Of a stretch of DNA of 19,078 bases, positions 7,337 to 14,432 are shown one piece after another; position 1 is the first letter of the stretch; the number at the start of each line of letters is the position of its first letter. Position numbers and translations under genes: made by a program. The notes below the pieces were generated by a model. It worked only from the letters and a program-made list of their open reading frames with translations. It was not told the DNA's origin and did no database searches. This stretch comes from an uncultured Alphaproteobacteria bacterium (GTDB lineage Bacteria > Pseudomonadota > Alphaproteobacteria > Caulobacterales > Hyphomonadaceae). Location of the stretch: positions 1-19,078 of the forward strand of contig CAIKXW010000451.1 of assembly GCA_903831485.1 (NCBI GenBank), given 5' to 3'.

Positions 7337-7744
7337 CTAGCGCCCTGCCCGGTTGATGGCGACTTCGTCGAGCTGGGCTTGTTCGCGGGTGGCGCGGTCG
7401 GTGGCAGTGCGGATTTCGGCCTGGTCGAGGAGCTGTTCGAACTTTGATTTCTCGATGTAGGCTTCGGACAGGCGCTGGCGGATTTCTTCCAGCAACTTTT
7501 CCTTTGCCGACATCTGCGCCTTGAGGTCGGCGATCTGCGCTTTCACGCGCATGCGGTAGGCGGGCAGCATGGCGGCGAAGGTGGAGTCGCGGGCGGCGTT
7601 GGCGAGTTCGGCCTGTTCGCGGGCGCGGATGGCGTTTTCGCGGGCCTGCAGTTCGGCGACTTCGACGGCGATCTTGGCGGCTTCGATGCCGATTTCGTCG
7701 AGCTTGCGCTGGGCGACTTTCAGAAGCGTGCCGAGCGATTTCAT
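7337..7744 (-). CDS. fliJ: Flagellar export protein FliJ
   Basis: This 135-residue protein is almost wholly alpha-helical coiled coil, with heptad-like runs such as LDEIGIEAAKIAVEVAELQ and LKAQMSAKEKLLEEIRQRLS. Length, composition and position directly after fliI fit FliJ, the stalk-like protein that fits into the FliI ATPase ring, links it to FlhA and helps escort export substrates. FliJ sequences are poorly conserved, so the assignment leans on gene order. Its ATG (7744-7742) overlaps the fliI TGA (7743-7741) as ATGA, so the two are translationally coupled. Confidence 0.85.
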   Translation of the reverse strand: MKSLGTLLKVAQRKLDEIGIEAAKIAVEVAELQARENAIRAREQAELANAARDSTFAAMLPAYRMRVKAQIADLKAQMSAKEKLLEEIRQRLSEAYIEKSKFEQLLDQAEIRTATDRATREQAQLDEVAINRAGR

Positions 7745-9108
7745 CTAACGGCTTTCTTCTGGGCGATGGCGGGCGCGGCGGCGGGCGGCGACAGGATGGC
7801 GCTGAGTTGGGCGAAGGCGTGCTCGGGGTTGGTGACCTCGTGGACGTCCTGCTGCAGGAAGGTCTCCATCTGCGGCCAGAGGCGGACGGCTTCGTCGACT
7901 TCGGCGTCGGCGCCTTTTGCATAAGCGCCGATGCGGACGAGTTCTTCCATGTTGGAGTAGAGAGCCATCAGGCGCCGGGCGCGCAGGGCGATCGCTTTCT
8001 CCTCCGGCGTCTGCAGCATGTTCTGCAGGCGCGAGATGGATTTCAGAACGTCGACGGCGGGGAAGCGGCCGCGTTCGGCGATGGCGCGCGAGAGGGTGAT
8101 GTGGCCGTCGAGCGTGCCGCGCACCGCGTCGGAGATTGGTTCGTTGTGATCGTCGCCGTCGACAAGGACAGTAAAGAGGCCGGTGATCTGGCCTTGCGGC
8201 TGACCTTCCTCGACGGTGAGGCCGGGCCCTGCGCGCTCGAGCAGTTTCGGCAGCTCCGCAAACACCGACGGGGTATAGCCTCGCGTCGTTGGCGGTTCGC
8301 CGGCGGCGAGGCCGATCTCGCGCTGGGCCATGGCGAAGCGGGTGACGGAATCGAGGAAGCAGACGACCTGCTTGCCTTCGTCGCGGAAGTGTTCGGCGAC
8401 GGCAAGCGTGAGCCAGGCGGCGCGGCGGCGGCGCGGGGCGGCTTCGTCGGAGGTGGCGGTGACGATGACGGATTTGGCGAGGCCTTCGGGGCCGAGCGTA
8501 TCCTCGATGAACTCGCGGACCTCCCTGCCCCGTTCGCCGATCAGGCCGATGACAATGACGTCAGCCTCGGCGCCGCGCGCGAGCATGGACATGATGGTGG
8601 ACTTGCCGACGCCGGAGCCAGCGAAGACGCCGAGACGCTGGCCGCGCGCGCAGGGCGTGAAGACGTCGATGGCTTTCACGCCGAGCGCCATCTTCTGGTC
8701 GACGCGGGCGCGCGACTGGGCGTTGGGGGCGACGGCGCGCACCGGGCGGGGGCGCAGGCCGGCGGGGAGCGGGCCCTTTGCATCGAGTGGCTCGGCGAAT
8801 GCGTCGATGACGCGGCCGAGCCAGCCGTCGCTGGGACGCACCACATCGAGGCCGGAGACAAAGTGGACGGGGGCGCCCGGGCCGAGGCCATCGAGCTGGT
8901 CGCAGGCGAGGATGATGGCGCGGTCGCCAGCAAAACCGACGAGTTCGCCGCGCGGGCCGTTTTCGTCACCGAAACGAACGGAGGCGCCAAGGCGCAGGGC
9001 CTCGCGCGGGCCGGAGGCTTCGATGCGAAGGCCTTCAAGCGCGGTGACCCGGCCCTCATGTTTGCGGGGGTCGAGCGATTTGATGTCCCGGATGGCCGCA
9101 GCCAGCAT
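7741..9108 (-). CDS. fliI: Flagellum-specific ATPase FliI
   Basis: FliI is the F1-beta-like ATPase of the flagellar type III export apparatus, working at the cytoplasmic face of the inner membrane. The 455-residue protein has the Walker A motif AGSGVGKST at 163-171, GLIGERGREVREF at about 188-200 and the Walker B strand VVCFLDSVTRFA around Asp253. GEPPTTRGYTPSVFAELPKL at about 270-289 is the family signature, and VDVLKSISRL comes later. Length is normal for FliI. The N-terminal region up to about 100 is the usual beta-barrel domain. Transcription starts in the region shared with divergent ctrA and should carry on through fliJ. The ATG at 9108 has only a modest Shine-Dalgarno. Confidence 0.95.
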   Translation of the reverse strand: MLAAAIRDIKSLDPRKHEGRVTALEGLRIEASGPREALRLGASVRFGDENGPRGELVGFAGDRAIILACDQLDGLGPGAPVHFVSGLDVVRPSDGWLGRVIDAFAEPLDAKGPLPAGLRPRPVRAVAPNAQSRARVDQKMALGVKAIDVFTPCARGQRLGVFAGSGVGKSTIMSMLARGAEADVIVIGLIGERGREVREFIEDTLGPEGLAKSVIVTATSDEAAPRRRRAAWLTLAVAEHFRDEGKQVVCFLDSVTRFAMAQREIGLAAGEPPTTRGYTPSVFAELPKLLERAGPGLTVEEGQPQGQITGLFTVLVDGDDHNEPISDAVRGTLDGHITLSRAIAERGRFPAVDVLKSISRLQNMLQTPEEKAIALRARRLMALYSNMEELVRIGAYAKGADAEVDEAVRLWPQMETFLQQDVHEVTNPEHAFAQLSAILSPPAAAPAIAQKKAVR

Positions 9109-9356
9109 GTTTTGACGCCTGACGTTAATTCCGGGCTGAAGCCTTCGGAAATGTCATCTGGCGCTGAAACCGGTTTCAGACCCGTTAACCACAAAAAACC
9201 CTGTCGATCCGGGCTTTTCAGACTCTTTCATAACAATGGAATCAGGGTAACGTTTATGAATCAGTCGGGCCGGGCTGAAACTTGCCGTTAACCTTTTCAC
9301 TGCCTTAATGCGGGCGTTAATACCGCCGCAAGGCAACCGCGATTCGGGAGAATGAC
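9109..9356. promoter_or_regulatory. Divergent fliI-ctrA control region with GANTC and TTAA sites
   Basis: This 248-base region separates divergent fliI and ctrA and is rich in potential control sites. GANTC methylation motifs lie at 9221-9225, 9239-9243, 9258-9262 and 9341-9345. TTAA cores lie at 9125, 9185, 9288, 9305 and 9317; those at 9185 (TTAACCAC) and 9288 (TTAACCTT) resemble CtrA half-sites. The 9305/9317 pair has an 8-base spacer, one more than the TTAA-N7-TTAA consensus. In Caulobacter, ctrA is controlled by CtrA itself and by GcrA acting with CcrM methylation at GANTC, and CtrA drives early flagellar genes. Sites are seen directly; the control is inferred. Confidence 0.7.
9164..9179. 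promoter_or_regulatory. 16-bp perfect palindrome, possible operator
   Basis: CTGAAACCGGTTTCAG is a perfect 16-bp palindrome in the fliI-ctrA gap, 56 bases from the fliI start. Its CTGAAA half recurs at 9216-9221 (as TTTCAG) and 9275-9280, with a near match at 9136-9141. The symmetry suggests a dimeric DNA-binding protein. No known binding site is claimed. Confidence 0.45.
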
Positions 9357-10070
9357 ATGCGGGTCCTTCTGATTGATGACGATGAACAACTGACGCGCAG
9401 CATCGAACTGATGCTGAAGAGCGCGGGGTTCAACGTCTTCACGACCGACCTCGGGGAAGACGGTGTCGACCTCGGCAAGGTGTATGAGTATGACCTTATC
9501 ATCCTGGATCTCGGCCTGCCCGATATCTCCGGATACGAAGTGCTGAAGCAGCTTCGCATGTCGCGTGTGAACACGCCCGTGCTGATCCTGTCGGCCAACC
9601 CAGACATCGAAGCGAAGGTGAAGACGCTCGGCTACGGCGCCGACGACTATCTCACCAAGCCGTTCAACAAGGACGAGCTGATCGCCCGCATCACCGCGAT
9701 CGTCCGCCGCTCGAAAGGCCACGCCGAGAGCGTGATCCGCACCGGCGAGATCGTTGTCAACCTGGACGCCAAGACCGTCGAAGTGCAGAACAATCGCGTG
9801 CACCTGACGGGCAAGGAATACCAGATGTTCGAGCTGCTCTCCCTGCGCAAGGGGACGACGCTCACCAAGGAAATGTTCCTCAACCACCTGTACGGTGGAA
9901 TGGACGAACCGGAACTGAAGATCATCGACGTCTTCATCTGCAAGCTTCGCAAGAAGCTGGCGCAGGCGACGGGCGGCAACCACTTCATCGAAACTGTCTG
10001 GGGGCGCGGTTACGTGTTGCGCGACCCGGACCCCCGCGTGGCGGCGGCCACAGCTGACAAAGCTGCCTGA
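9357..10070 (+). CDS. ctrA: Cell-cycle response regulator CtrA
   Basis: CtrA is the OmpR-type master regulator that in Caulobacterales blocks replication initiation and activates flagellar, pilus and division genes. The 237-residue protein has the receiver acid pair Asp7/Asp8, phospho-acceptor Asp51 ([12 protein letters not shown]), and Lys101 in DDYLTKPF. The DNA-binding half contains [20 protein letters not shown] and [20 protein letters not shown], segments near-identical to Caulobacter CtrA, and ends in [13 protein letters not shown]. The C-terminus is Ala-Ala, matching the ClpXP degradation signal known for CtrA. GGGAG 7 bases before the ATG supports the start. It is divergent from fliI through a shared region rich in GANTC and TTAA sites, and is followed by a strong terminator, so it is probably monocistronic. 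Identification is very secure. Confidence 0.97.
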   Translation: MRVLLIDDDEQLTRSIELMLKSAGFNVFTTDLGEDGVDLGKVYEYDLIILDLGLPDISGYEVLKQLRMSRVNTPVLILSANPDIEAKVKTLGYGADDYLTKPFNKDELIARITAIVRRSKGHAESVIRTGEIVVNLDAKTVEVQNNRVHLTGKEYQMFELLSLRKGTTLTKEMFLNHLYGGMDEPELKIIDVFICKLRKKLAQATGGNHFIETVWGRGYVLRDPDPRVAAATADKAA

Positions 10071-10105
10071 GCGCCGCCCAACACGGACTGACCAACATGA
10101 GAGAG

Positions 10106-10131
10106 GGCGGAGCCGAAAGGTTCCGCCTTTT
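10106..10131 (+). terminator. Intrinsic terminator after ctrA
   Basis: GGCGGAGCC at 10106-10114 pairs with GGTTCCGCC at 10119-10127 (one G-U pair) around a GAAA tetraloop, followed by TTTT and a further T-rich stretch. It is a classic Rho-independent terminator 36 bases after the ctrA stop. The convergent DUF4112 gene ends 15 bases further on. Confidence 0.9.
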
Positions 10132-10145
10132 CGCCTTTTCGGGGG

Positions 10146-10586
10146 TCAGAGAGCCGGGGCCGTGCGCCGCTTTAGTGCGGGCGGGAAGCTGGATGAATTG
10201 CCGACCTTTTGCATCTTTGCCTCGCGCTTTTCGATGTGAGCGATCAGCAGGCGCAGGTTCTTCGTGTTCGACTTGAAGGCGAGGTCGAAGAGATCGCCGA
10301 CGACGGGGATCGCGCCGATCGAAACGTCGACGCCCCAGTTCGCGTACATGCGCGCGATGGTGAATTTCGAGACGCCGTGGCGTCTGGCTTCCTGGATCAG
10401 GTAGAAGCCCAGCGCGCCTGTGATCAGGTCGCCGACCACCGGGACGAGGCCGATCACGCTGTCGATGCCGAAATTGACGCCCGCGACGTTGAACTGCCGG
10501 TCCAGCAGCTTTTCGAGCTTGCGCAGGCGGTCGAGCGACTCGAAGGCGCCGGGGAAGGATTCGACGGTGGCGTGGGGCTGGCTCAT
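10146..10586 (-). CDS. DUF4112 family membrane-associated protein
   Basis: The 146-residue protein carries a duplicated small hydrophobic motif, GLVPVVGDLITG at 47-58 and GAIPVVGDLFD at 91-101, each in a hydrophobic stretch, with RLRKLEKLLDRQF before the first and a helical basic region after the second. This is the DUF4112 pattern; function of the family is unknown. The two motifs probably form membrane-dipping hairpins. The start at 10586 fits the family's usual start just before the SLDRLRKLEKLLD segment, while the frame upstream to 10667 is unstructured; the Shine-Dalgarno is poor. The C-terminal tail (about 128-146) is Ser/Pro/Lys-rich and likely disordered. It converges on ctrA. Confidence 0.85.
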   Translation of the reverse strand: MSQPHATVESFPGAFESLDRLRKLEKLLDRQFNVAGVNFGIDSVIGLVPVVGDLITGALGFYLIQEARRHGVSKFTIARMYANWGVDVSIGAIPVVGDLFDLAFKSNTKNLRLLIAHIEKREAKMQKVGNSSSFPPALKRRTAPAL

Positions 10587-10678
10587 CCGACGGATTACGC
10601 GGAGCGGAGGGAAAAGTTCAACGGGCCGCCCTGCGCGTCCCCCGTCGTTCCGCCTCCCCAGGATCAAGTCCGCGGCCG

Positions 10679-10700
10679 CCTTCCCCGCAAGCTGGGAAGG
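10679..10700. terminator. Hairpin downstream of the DUF3089 gene
   Basis: CCTTCCC at 10679-10685 pairs with GGGAAGG at 10694-10700, and CCG/CGG extends the stem past a one-base bulge. It lies 13 bases beyond the stop of the minus-strand lipoprotein gene and before the DUF4112 gene. No T run follows, so the terminator role is tentative. Confidence 0.4.
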
Positions 10701-10712
10701 ACGGTCGCGCGC

Positions 10713-11915
10713 CTATTTCCACGCCGCCGCTTGCTTGCGAGCGATGCGCACGAGGTCGCCCATGGAGTGGTCGACGTCGATGAGGTGAAGGCCCCAGTTC
10801 AGGTCGGGGCCGGTGGCGCGCATGATCTCGCCAGCGAGTTCGTCGGTGCGGGCGTCGGCGGGATCGGGCGTCACGGTCATTTCGAGGAAGTGGTAGTCGC
10901 CCTTCTGGACGCACTTCGTCGAGACGAGGCCGGGGACTTTCACGAATGGCGTGGTGATGGTCGGCTGGGGTTTGGCCCAGTCGGGCTGGTTCGGGCCGGC
11001 GGAGCCGTTCAGGAAGCCCTTCGTCATGAAGTACGAGTCCGGCACGCCCTGCCCGCTCGCGAGGTTTGCAGGGTTGTTGCACGCGGCCATGTTGCCGCCC
11101 GAGCCTTTGGCGAAGCGCGCGGTATCCGGCGGCGGCAGCGTGTTGCGGAACGAGGCGTAGGTGATGACGCAGCCGGTCTGGTCTTCCGCGCGGCAGAGCG
11201 GGATCTGCTTCAGCGTGCCGCCCGTTTCCTTGCCCGGCGGGACCGTGATGGTGGAGCCGAGGATCATCGCCGAAACGAACTGCTTCTGCGCGGGCTTGCC
11301 TTCGATCTCGTTGGCGATAAGGCGCGCGAGGACGCCGGCGCCCTGACTGTGGCCGATGAGGATCACGCCGCGGCCGTTGTTCTCGTTGGCCATGTACCAG
11401 TTCCAGGCGTCAAGCACGTCATTGTAGCCGCCAACGCCGGCGGGGAGGCGCGCGCCTTCCGGCTGCGGGCCACCGCTGGCGATGCGCAGGGCGGTGAGTG
11501 TGGTCTGGCGATAGATGGGCGCGAACTGGCGGCAGACCGAGCCGAAGCGGGCGAACTGCAGCTTGATGTCCTCGATCTCCATCTTGTCGACGGTCCAGTC
11601 GGACGCCCAGGTCTTGTCGTCGGAGACGGTGGGATAGGCGAAGAAGCAGTCGAGCTTCGGGTTCGACGCGGCCTGGTACTTCTCGATCGAGGTCTTGCCG
11701 TCCTTGCCGATGATGGTGGCGTCGAGATTGATCTTGCACTTGTCGTCGGCGAGTCCGGGACGGCAGAGCCAGAGCGAGGGGTTGGCGAAGTCGGCGTGGG
11801 CGACGTCGACGGCGGGAAGCGGTTGCGGCGCGAGCGTTGGCGCGGGCAACGGGGCGCTGGTGCAGCCACTGATCAGGGCCACGGCCAGCGCGGCGCTCGC
11901 GATGTGTGTGCGCAT
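10713..11915 (-). CDS. DUF3089 alpha/beta-hydrolase lipoprotein
   Basis: The 400-residue protein begins with a lipoprotein signal, with lipobox LISGC placing the lipidated cysteine at 18, followed by a Pro/Ala-rich linker to about 35. The mature part has WLCRPG near 49-54, DCFFAYPTVS at about 89-98, and the nucleophile elbow GHSQGAG with Ser190, flanked by GVGGYNDVLDAWNWYM and VLARLI. This is the DUF3089 (lipase-like) family, predicted to hydrolyse lipid or ester substrates at the envelope. The acid and base residues are less clear; HLIDVDHSM near the end supplies a candidate histidine. Several cysteines (51, 60, 90, 128 and others) may form disulfides in the periplasm. It is divergent from the DUF2189 gene. 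Confidence 0.87.
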   Translation of the reverse strand: MRTHIASAALAVALISGCTSAPLPAPTLAPQPLPAVDVAHADFANPSLWLCRPGLADDKCKINLDATIIGKDGKTSIEKYQAASNPKLDCFFAYPTVSDDKTWASDWTVDKMEIEDIKLQFARFGSVCRQFAPIYRQTTLTALRIASGGPQPEGARLPAGVGGYNDVLDAWNWYMANENNGRGVILIGHSQGAGVLARLIANEIEGKPAQKQFVSAMILGSTITVPPGKETGGTLKQIPLCRAEDQTGCVITYASFRNTLPPPDTARFAKGSGGNMAACNNPANLASGQGVPDSYFMTKGFLNGSAGPNQPDWAKPQPTITTPFVKVPGLVSTKCVQKGDYHFLEMTVTPDPADARTDELAGEIMRATGPDLNWGLHLIDVDHSMGDLVRIARKQAAAWK

Positions 11916-12200
11916 TGTTTGTCTCCCTCGATGCGGATCATCGTCCGCTTGCGTGCGGCAGGTAATGCCTAAGCGCGTTGGCGGGCAAGGGGTGCAGGAT
12001 CACGCAGACGTGCGCAGGCGATCGCAGCGATCAGGGCCAGGACGCGAGGACATCGCTGGTCAGGCGCTTGATCCAGCTCAACGCGCCGGATTCACATGCG
12101 GCTGTGATGGATGCGCCGGAGGGCCAGCGAACGTGCGCTGTTCGGTGCGCAAGACACCACCCGGCTGGAAGTCACGCGAGTTCCGGACCGAACTCACCCG

Positions 12201-12214
12201 GGGAGGAAAAGTTG
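12201..12214 (+). promoter_or_regulatory. Strong Shine-Dalgarno setting a TTG start
   Basis: GGGAGG at 12201-12206 lies five bases before TTG at 12212-12214, in frame with the DUF2189 domain. It decides the start of that gene over upstream in-frame ATG codons at 11978 and 12107, which lack this signal and would add residues without domain character. Confidence 0.7.
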
Positions 12215-12997
12215 CCAGCGTCAGGCGGCCTGCCCGCGATCAATACTGTCACGCTCGGCGCTCCGCTTCGTTGGCTTGGAAGAGCGTGGAGCGATCTGTG
12301 GAAAGCGCCGTTCGCGTGCCTTGCCTACGGCCTGATGCTCGCAATCGCCAGCGCCTGTCTCGTCACATGGATGTTCGCGTCAGGCGGCGCGTTGCTGGCA
12401 GTGATCGTGACCTGCGGTTTTGTATTCATAGCGCCGCTTCTGGCGATGGGCTTCTACGAGGCTGGCCGCCTCCTGTCGTTGAACAGGAAGCCGAGACTCG
12501 GGGATCTCCTTTTTGTGCGATCGGCGTTCCGGAGCGATATCGCCTATCTGGGCCTCGCGCTGGTCTTCATATTCTTCATCTGGGGCGAGATCGCCCGTAT
12601 CGTGTACGGCCTTTCGACGTATCGCCTGCACCGCACCGCGGAGGAGTTGATTGCCTTCGCGACCGGCACGCCGGAGGGGCACGGCATGCTGATATCCGGT
12701 TCAGTTATCGGTGCGGTGATCGCGTACCTGACTTATTGTATCGTCGTCGTGTCGATCCCGATGCTTCTTCGCAGGAATTCAGACTTCTTCGTCGCCACAG
12801 TCACGAGCGTGCGCTCCGTTGCCCGGAATCCCGGGCCGATGGCCTTATGGGCGCTCATCATCGCCGCGCTGACCGCCGTTTCGATCGGGACGGCCTTTGT
12901 CGGCCTGATCATCACGTTTCCGGTGCTTGGCCTCGCAAGCTGGCACGCGTACCGCGATCTGGTGGTTTCAGCACCGGAAGGAGACACGTGCCGATAA
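12212..12997 (+). CDS. DUF2189 integral membrane protein
   Basis: From a TTG start the protein is 261 residues. INTVTLGAPLRWLGRAWSDL at 10-29 and KAPFACLAYGL at 31-41 match the start of DUF2189 proteins, which are inner-membrane proteins of unknown function. Hydrophobic segments lie at about 36-54, 58-80, 110-130, 159-186 and 209-243 (long enough for two), giving five or six membrane passes. GEIARIVYGLS and SIPMLLRRN follow the family pattern. An open frame extends upstream to 11978, but its composition is shadow-like and the TTG has the better ribosome site. It is divergent from the DUF3089 lipoprotein and converges on the next hydrolase gene with only 41 bases between stops. Function cannot be stated. 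Confidence 0.82.
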   Translation: MPASGGLPAINTVTLGAPLRWLGRAWSDLWKAPFACLAYGLMLAIASACLVTWMFASGGALLAVIVTCGFVFIAPLLAMGFYEAGRLLSLNRKPRLGDLLFVRSAFRSDIAYLGLALVFIFFIWGEIARIVYGLSTYRLHRTAEELIAFATGTPEGHGMLISGSVIGAVIAYLTYCIVVVSIPMLLRRNSDFFVATVTSVRSVARNPGPMALWALIIAALTAVSIGTAFVGLIITFPVLGLASWHAYRDLVVSAPEGDTCR

Positions 12998-13038
12998 GGA
13001 CGCCGCGCATCACTCAGGGCGTCGCCCTTCCGGAAGCT

Positions 13039-14301
13039 CTAACCCGCAGCCGGGCAATTGCCCGCAATCGCCTCGCCGGCAAAAGCCTTCTTCACGAAGG
13101 GCGTCGAGTCCGCGAGAGAGCCGTTGACCGTGGCTGAGTGGTCGAGGTCGGGGTAGACCTTGTGCTGGATCACGCTGCCGGCGGCGCAGGCGTCCTTGAA
13201 GAGGCGTTCCTGGCCGGCGGGCGGGACGTCGGCGTCCTTGCCGCCCGCGCCCATGAAGACGGGGCCTTTCACCTTCAGCGATGAGTAGGCCATCAGCGGG
13301 AAGAACTTCGCCATCGCAGGGGTCGGGTCGTTGGTGAACATCTTTGCCTGGCTCATCTTCTCGTCTTCGATCTTGTTCCAGGTATCCATCAGGCACTGGG
13401 TGCGCGTGGACTCGAAGAAGGGTCGCGCCGGGAGCGATGCGTAGTCGGCGATCTTGAACAGCGGGTCGGCCTGTTCGGCGAGGTACATGATGTACATCGA
13501 GTAGGCGAGGAGGCCGGAGACGGCTTCTGGATCGCGAACGGCGGGCGCGGTGTCCATGGTGAAGTAGGGCGTGCCGGTGGCGACGGTGCCGCGGATGTCG
13601 AGTTCGGGGGCGTAGGTCGCAGCCTCCGATGCGGTCGCGAAGGCTGCGCCGCCGCCCTGGCTCTGGCCGACGAGGACGACAGGCTTGCCAATGTTGAGCG
13701 CGGGATCGCCCTGCACGGCGCGGATGGAGTCGAGCACGGAGTAGGCCGCGGGGCGCGTTGCGAGATAGGGATGGCCGCCGGGCGTGCCGAGACCCTGATA
13801 GTCGGAGGCGACGACGGCGTAGCCCTGCGAGAGCCAGTGGTTCAGGTACTTCTGGTCGCGGTCGGAGCGCGGACGGTTGGATGGGGCGCAGATGTCGGCG
13901 ATGCCGACCGTGCCGTGGGCCCAGGCGATAAGCGGCCAGCCGCTGTCAGGGGCTTCGCCCTTCGGCAGGAAGAGTGTGCCGGAGACGGCGATGGGCGTCT
14001 TCGCATCGCCGAGGCCGTTGGTGGAGGAATAGAGGAGGCGCAGCGCCTGCCCTGCTTCGGAGAGGGAGGTTTCAGGCGGCTGCGGCGCGGTGCGGATAAG
14101 GTTGCCGGGTTGCGCGGTGATGGTGGCGTCGGGTGTGTAGAAGGCGTCGACGCCGCCATCGCCCTGCATGGGATCGGCAACGGGGGCAGCGGCAGTTTCG
14201 GGAGCTGGTTCCGGCGTGGGTTCCGGCGCGGGGGTTGGAGCCGGCTCGCCGCAGGCGGCCAGCGCGGCGCAGCTGAGCATGAGGGCGGCGAGAAGTTTCA
14301 T
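13039..14301 (-). CDS. Secretory-lipase-type alpha/beta-hydrolase lipoprotein
   Basis: This 420-residue protein starts MKLLAALMLSCAALAACGEP, a lipoprotein signal with lipidated Cys17, followed by a Pro/Glu/Ala-rich tether to about 40. The catalytic domain shows WAHGTVGIAD at 127-136 (oxyanion side), ASDYQGLGTPG at 165-175, and GQSQGGG at 212-218 with Ser214. KDADVPP provides Asp356 or Asp358, and DLDHSATV provides His388. This arrangement matches the secretory lipase (LIP) family of fungi and bacteria; an ester substrate is likely, exact one unknown. It should sit on the outer surface of a membrane, in the periplasm or on the outer membrane. It is divergent from the desaturase gene across 131 bases. 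It resembles the 3094-4329 hydrolase in overall plan but not closely in sequence. Confidence 0.88.
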   Translation of the reverse strand: MKLLAALMLSCAALAACGEPAPTPAPEPTPEPAPETAAAPVADPMQGDGGVDAFYTPDATITAQPGNLIRTAPQPPETSLSEAGQALRLLYSSTNGLGDAKTPIAVSGTLFLPKGEAPDSGWPLIAWAHGTVGIADICAPSNRPRSDRDQKYLNHWLSQGYAVVASDYQGLGTPGGHPYLATRPAAYSVLDSIRAVQGDPALNIGKPVVLVGQSQGGGAAFATASEAATYAPELDIRGTVATGTPYFTMDTAPAVRDPEAVSGLLAYSMYIMYLAEQADPLFKIADYASLPARPFFESTRTQCLMDTWNKIEDEKMSQAKMFTNDPTPAMAKFFPLMAYSSLKVKGPVFMGAGGKDADVPPAGQERLFKDACAAGSVIQHKVYPDLDHSATVNGSLADSTPFVKKAFAGEAIAGNCPAAG

Positions 14302-14321
14302 GAAATCTGCTCCAGCACGGA

Positions 14322-14334
14322 ATTGCCGGGCAAT
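14322..14334. promoter_or_regulatory. 13-bp palindrome between divergent lipase and desaturase genes
   Basis: ATTGCCGGGCAAT is perfectly symmetric about a central G, with 6-bp arms, in the 131-base gap between the lipoprotein hydrolase and the desaturase-TetR pair. It starts 21 bases before the hydrolase ATG. It could be an operator for the TetR regulator encoded at 15377, or a hairpin in the hydrolase leader. No binding data can be read from sequence. Confidence 0.35.
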
Positions 14335-14432
14335 CTAGCGAACGAAGAGAGGTCCGCCACTCCTTTCGTAACGTCAGCGGCTGTGGAGAGCGCGCCCCTG
14401 CACTCTGGCGCAGGTTCTGATAGGGTAGGCCT

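Noticed and set aside
7807..9291. Long plus-strand open frame (494 codons) opposite fliI
   Set aside because: It is the antisense shadow of fliI, with Gly/Asp/Ala-rich low-complexity composition and no domain; fliI on the minus strand has clear Walker motifs.
9305..9320. Full CtrA box TTAA-N7-TTAA before ctrA
   Set aside because: The spacer here is 8 bases, so it is not a consensus full site; only half-sites are reported.
10209..11972. Long plus-strand open frame (587 codons) across the DUF4112 and DUF3089 genes
   Set aside because: It spans two well-supported minus-strand genes and their gap, and its composition is typical of antisense GC-rich sequence.
13051..13064. Palindrome CGGGCAATTGCCCG
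   Set aside because: It lies inside the 3' coding end of the hydrolase lipoprotein and is explained by its codons; no partner site was seen.
11695..13137. Plus-strand open frame (480 codons) over the DUF2189 gene
   Set aside because: It is in a different frame from the DUF2189 membrane protein and has no hydrophobic segments or family motif.
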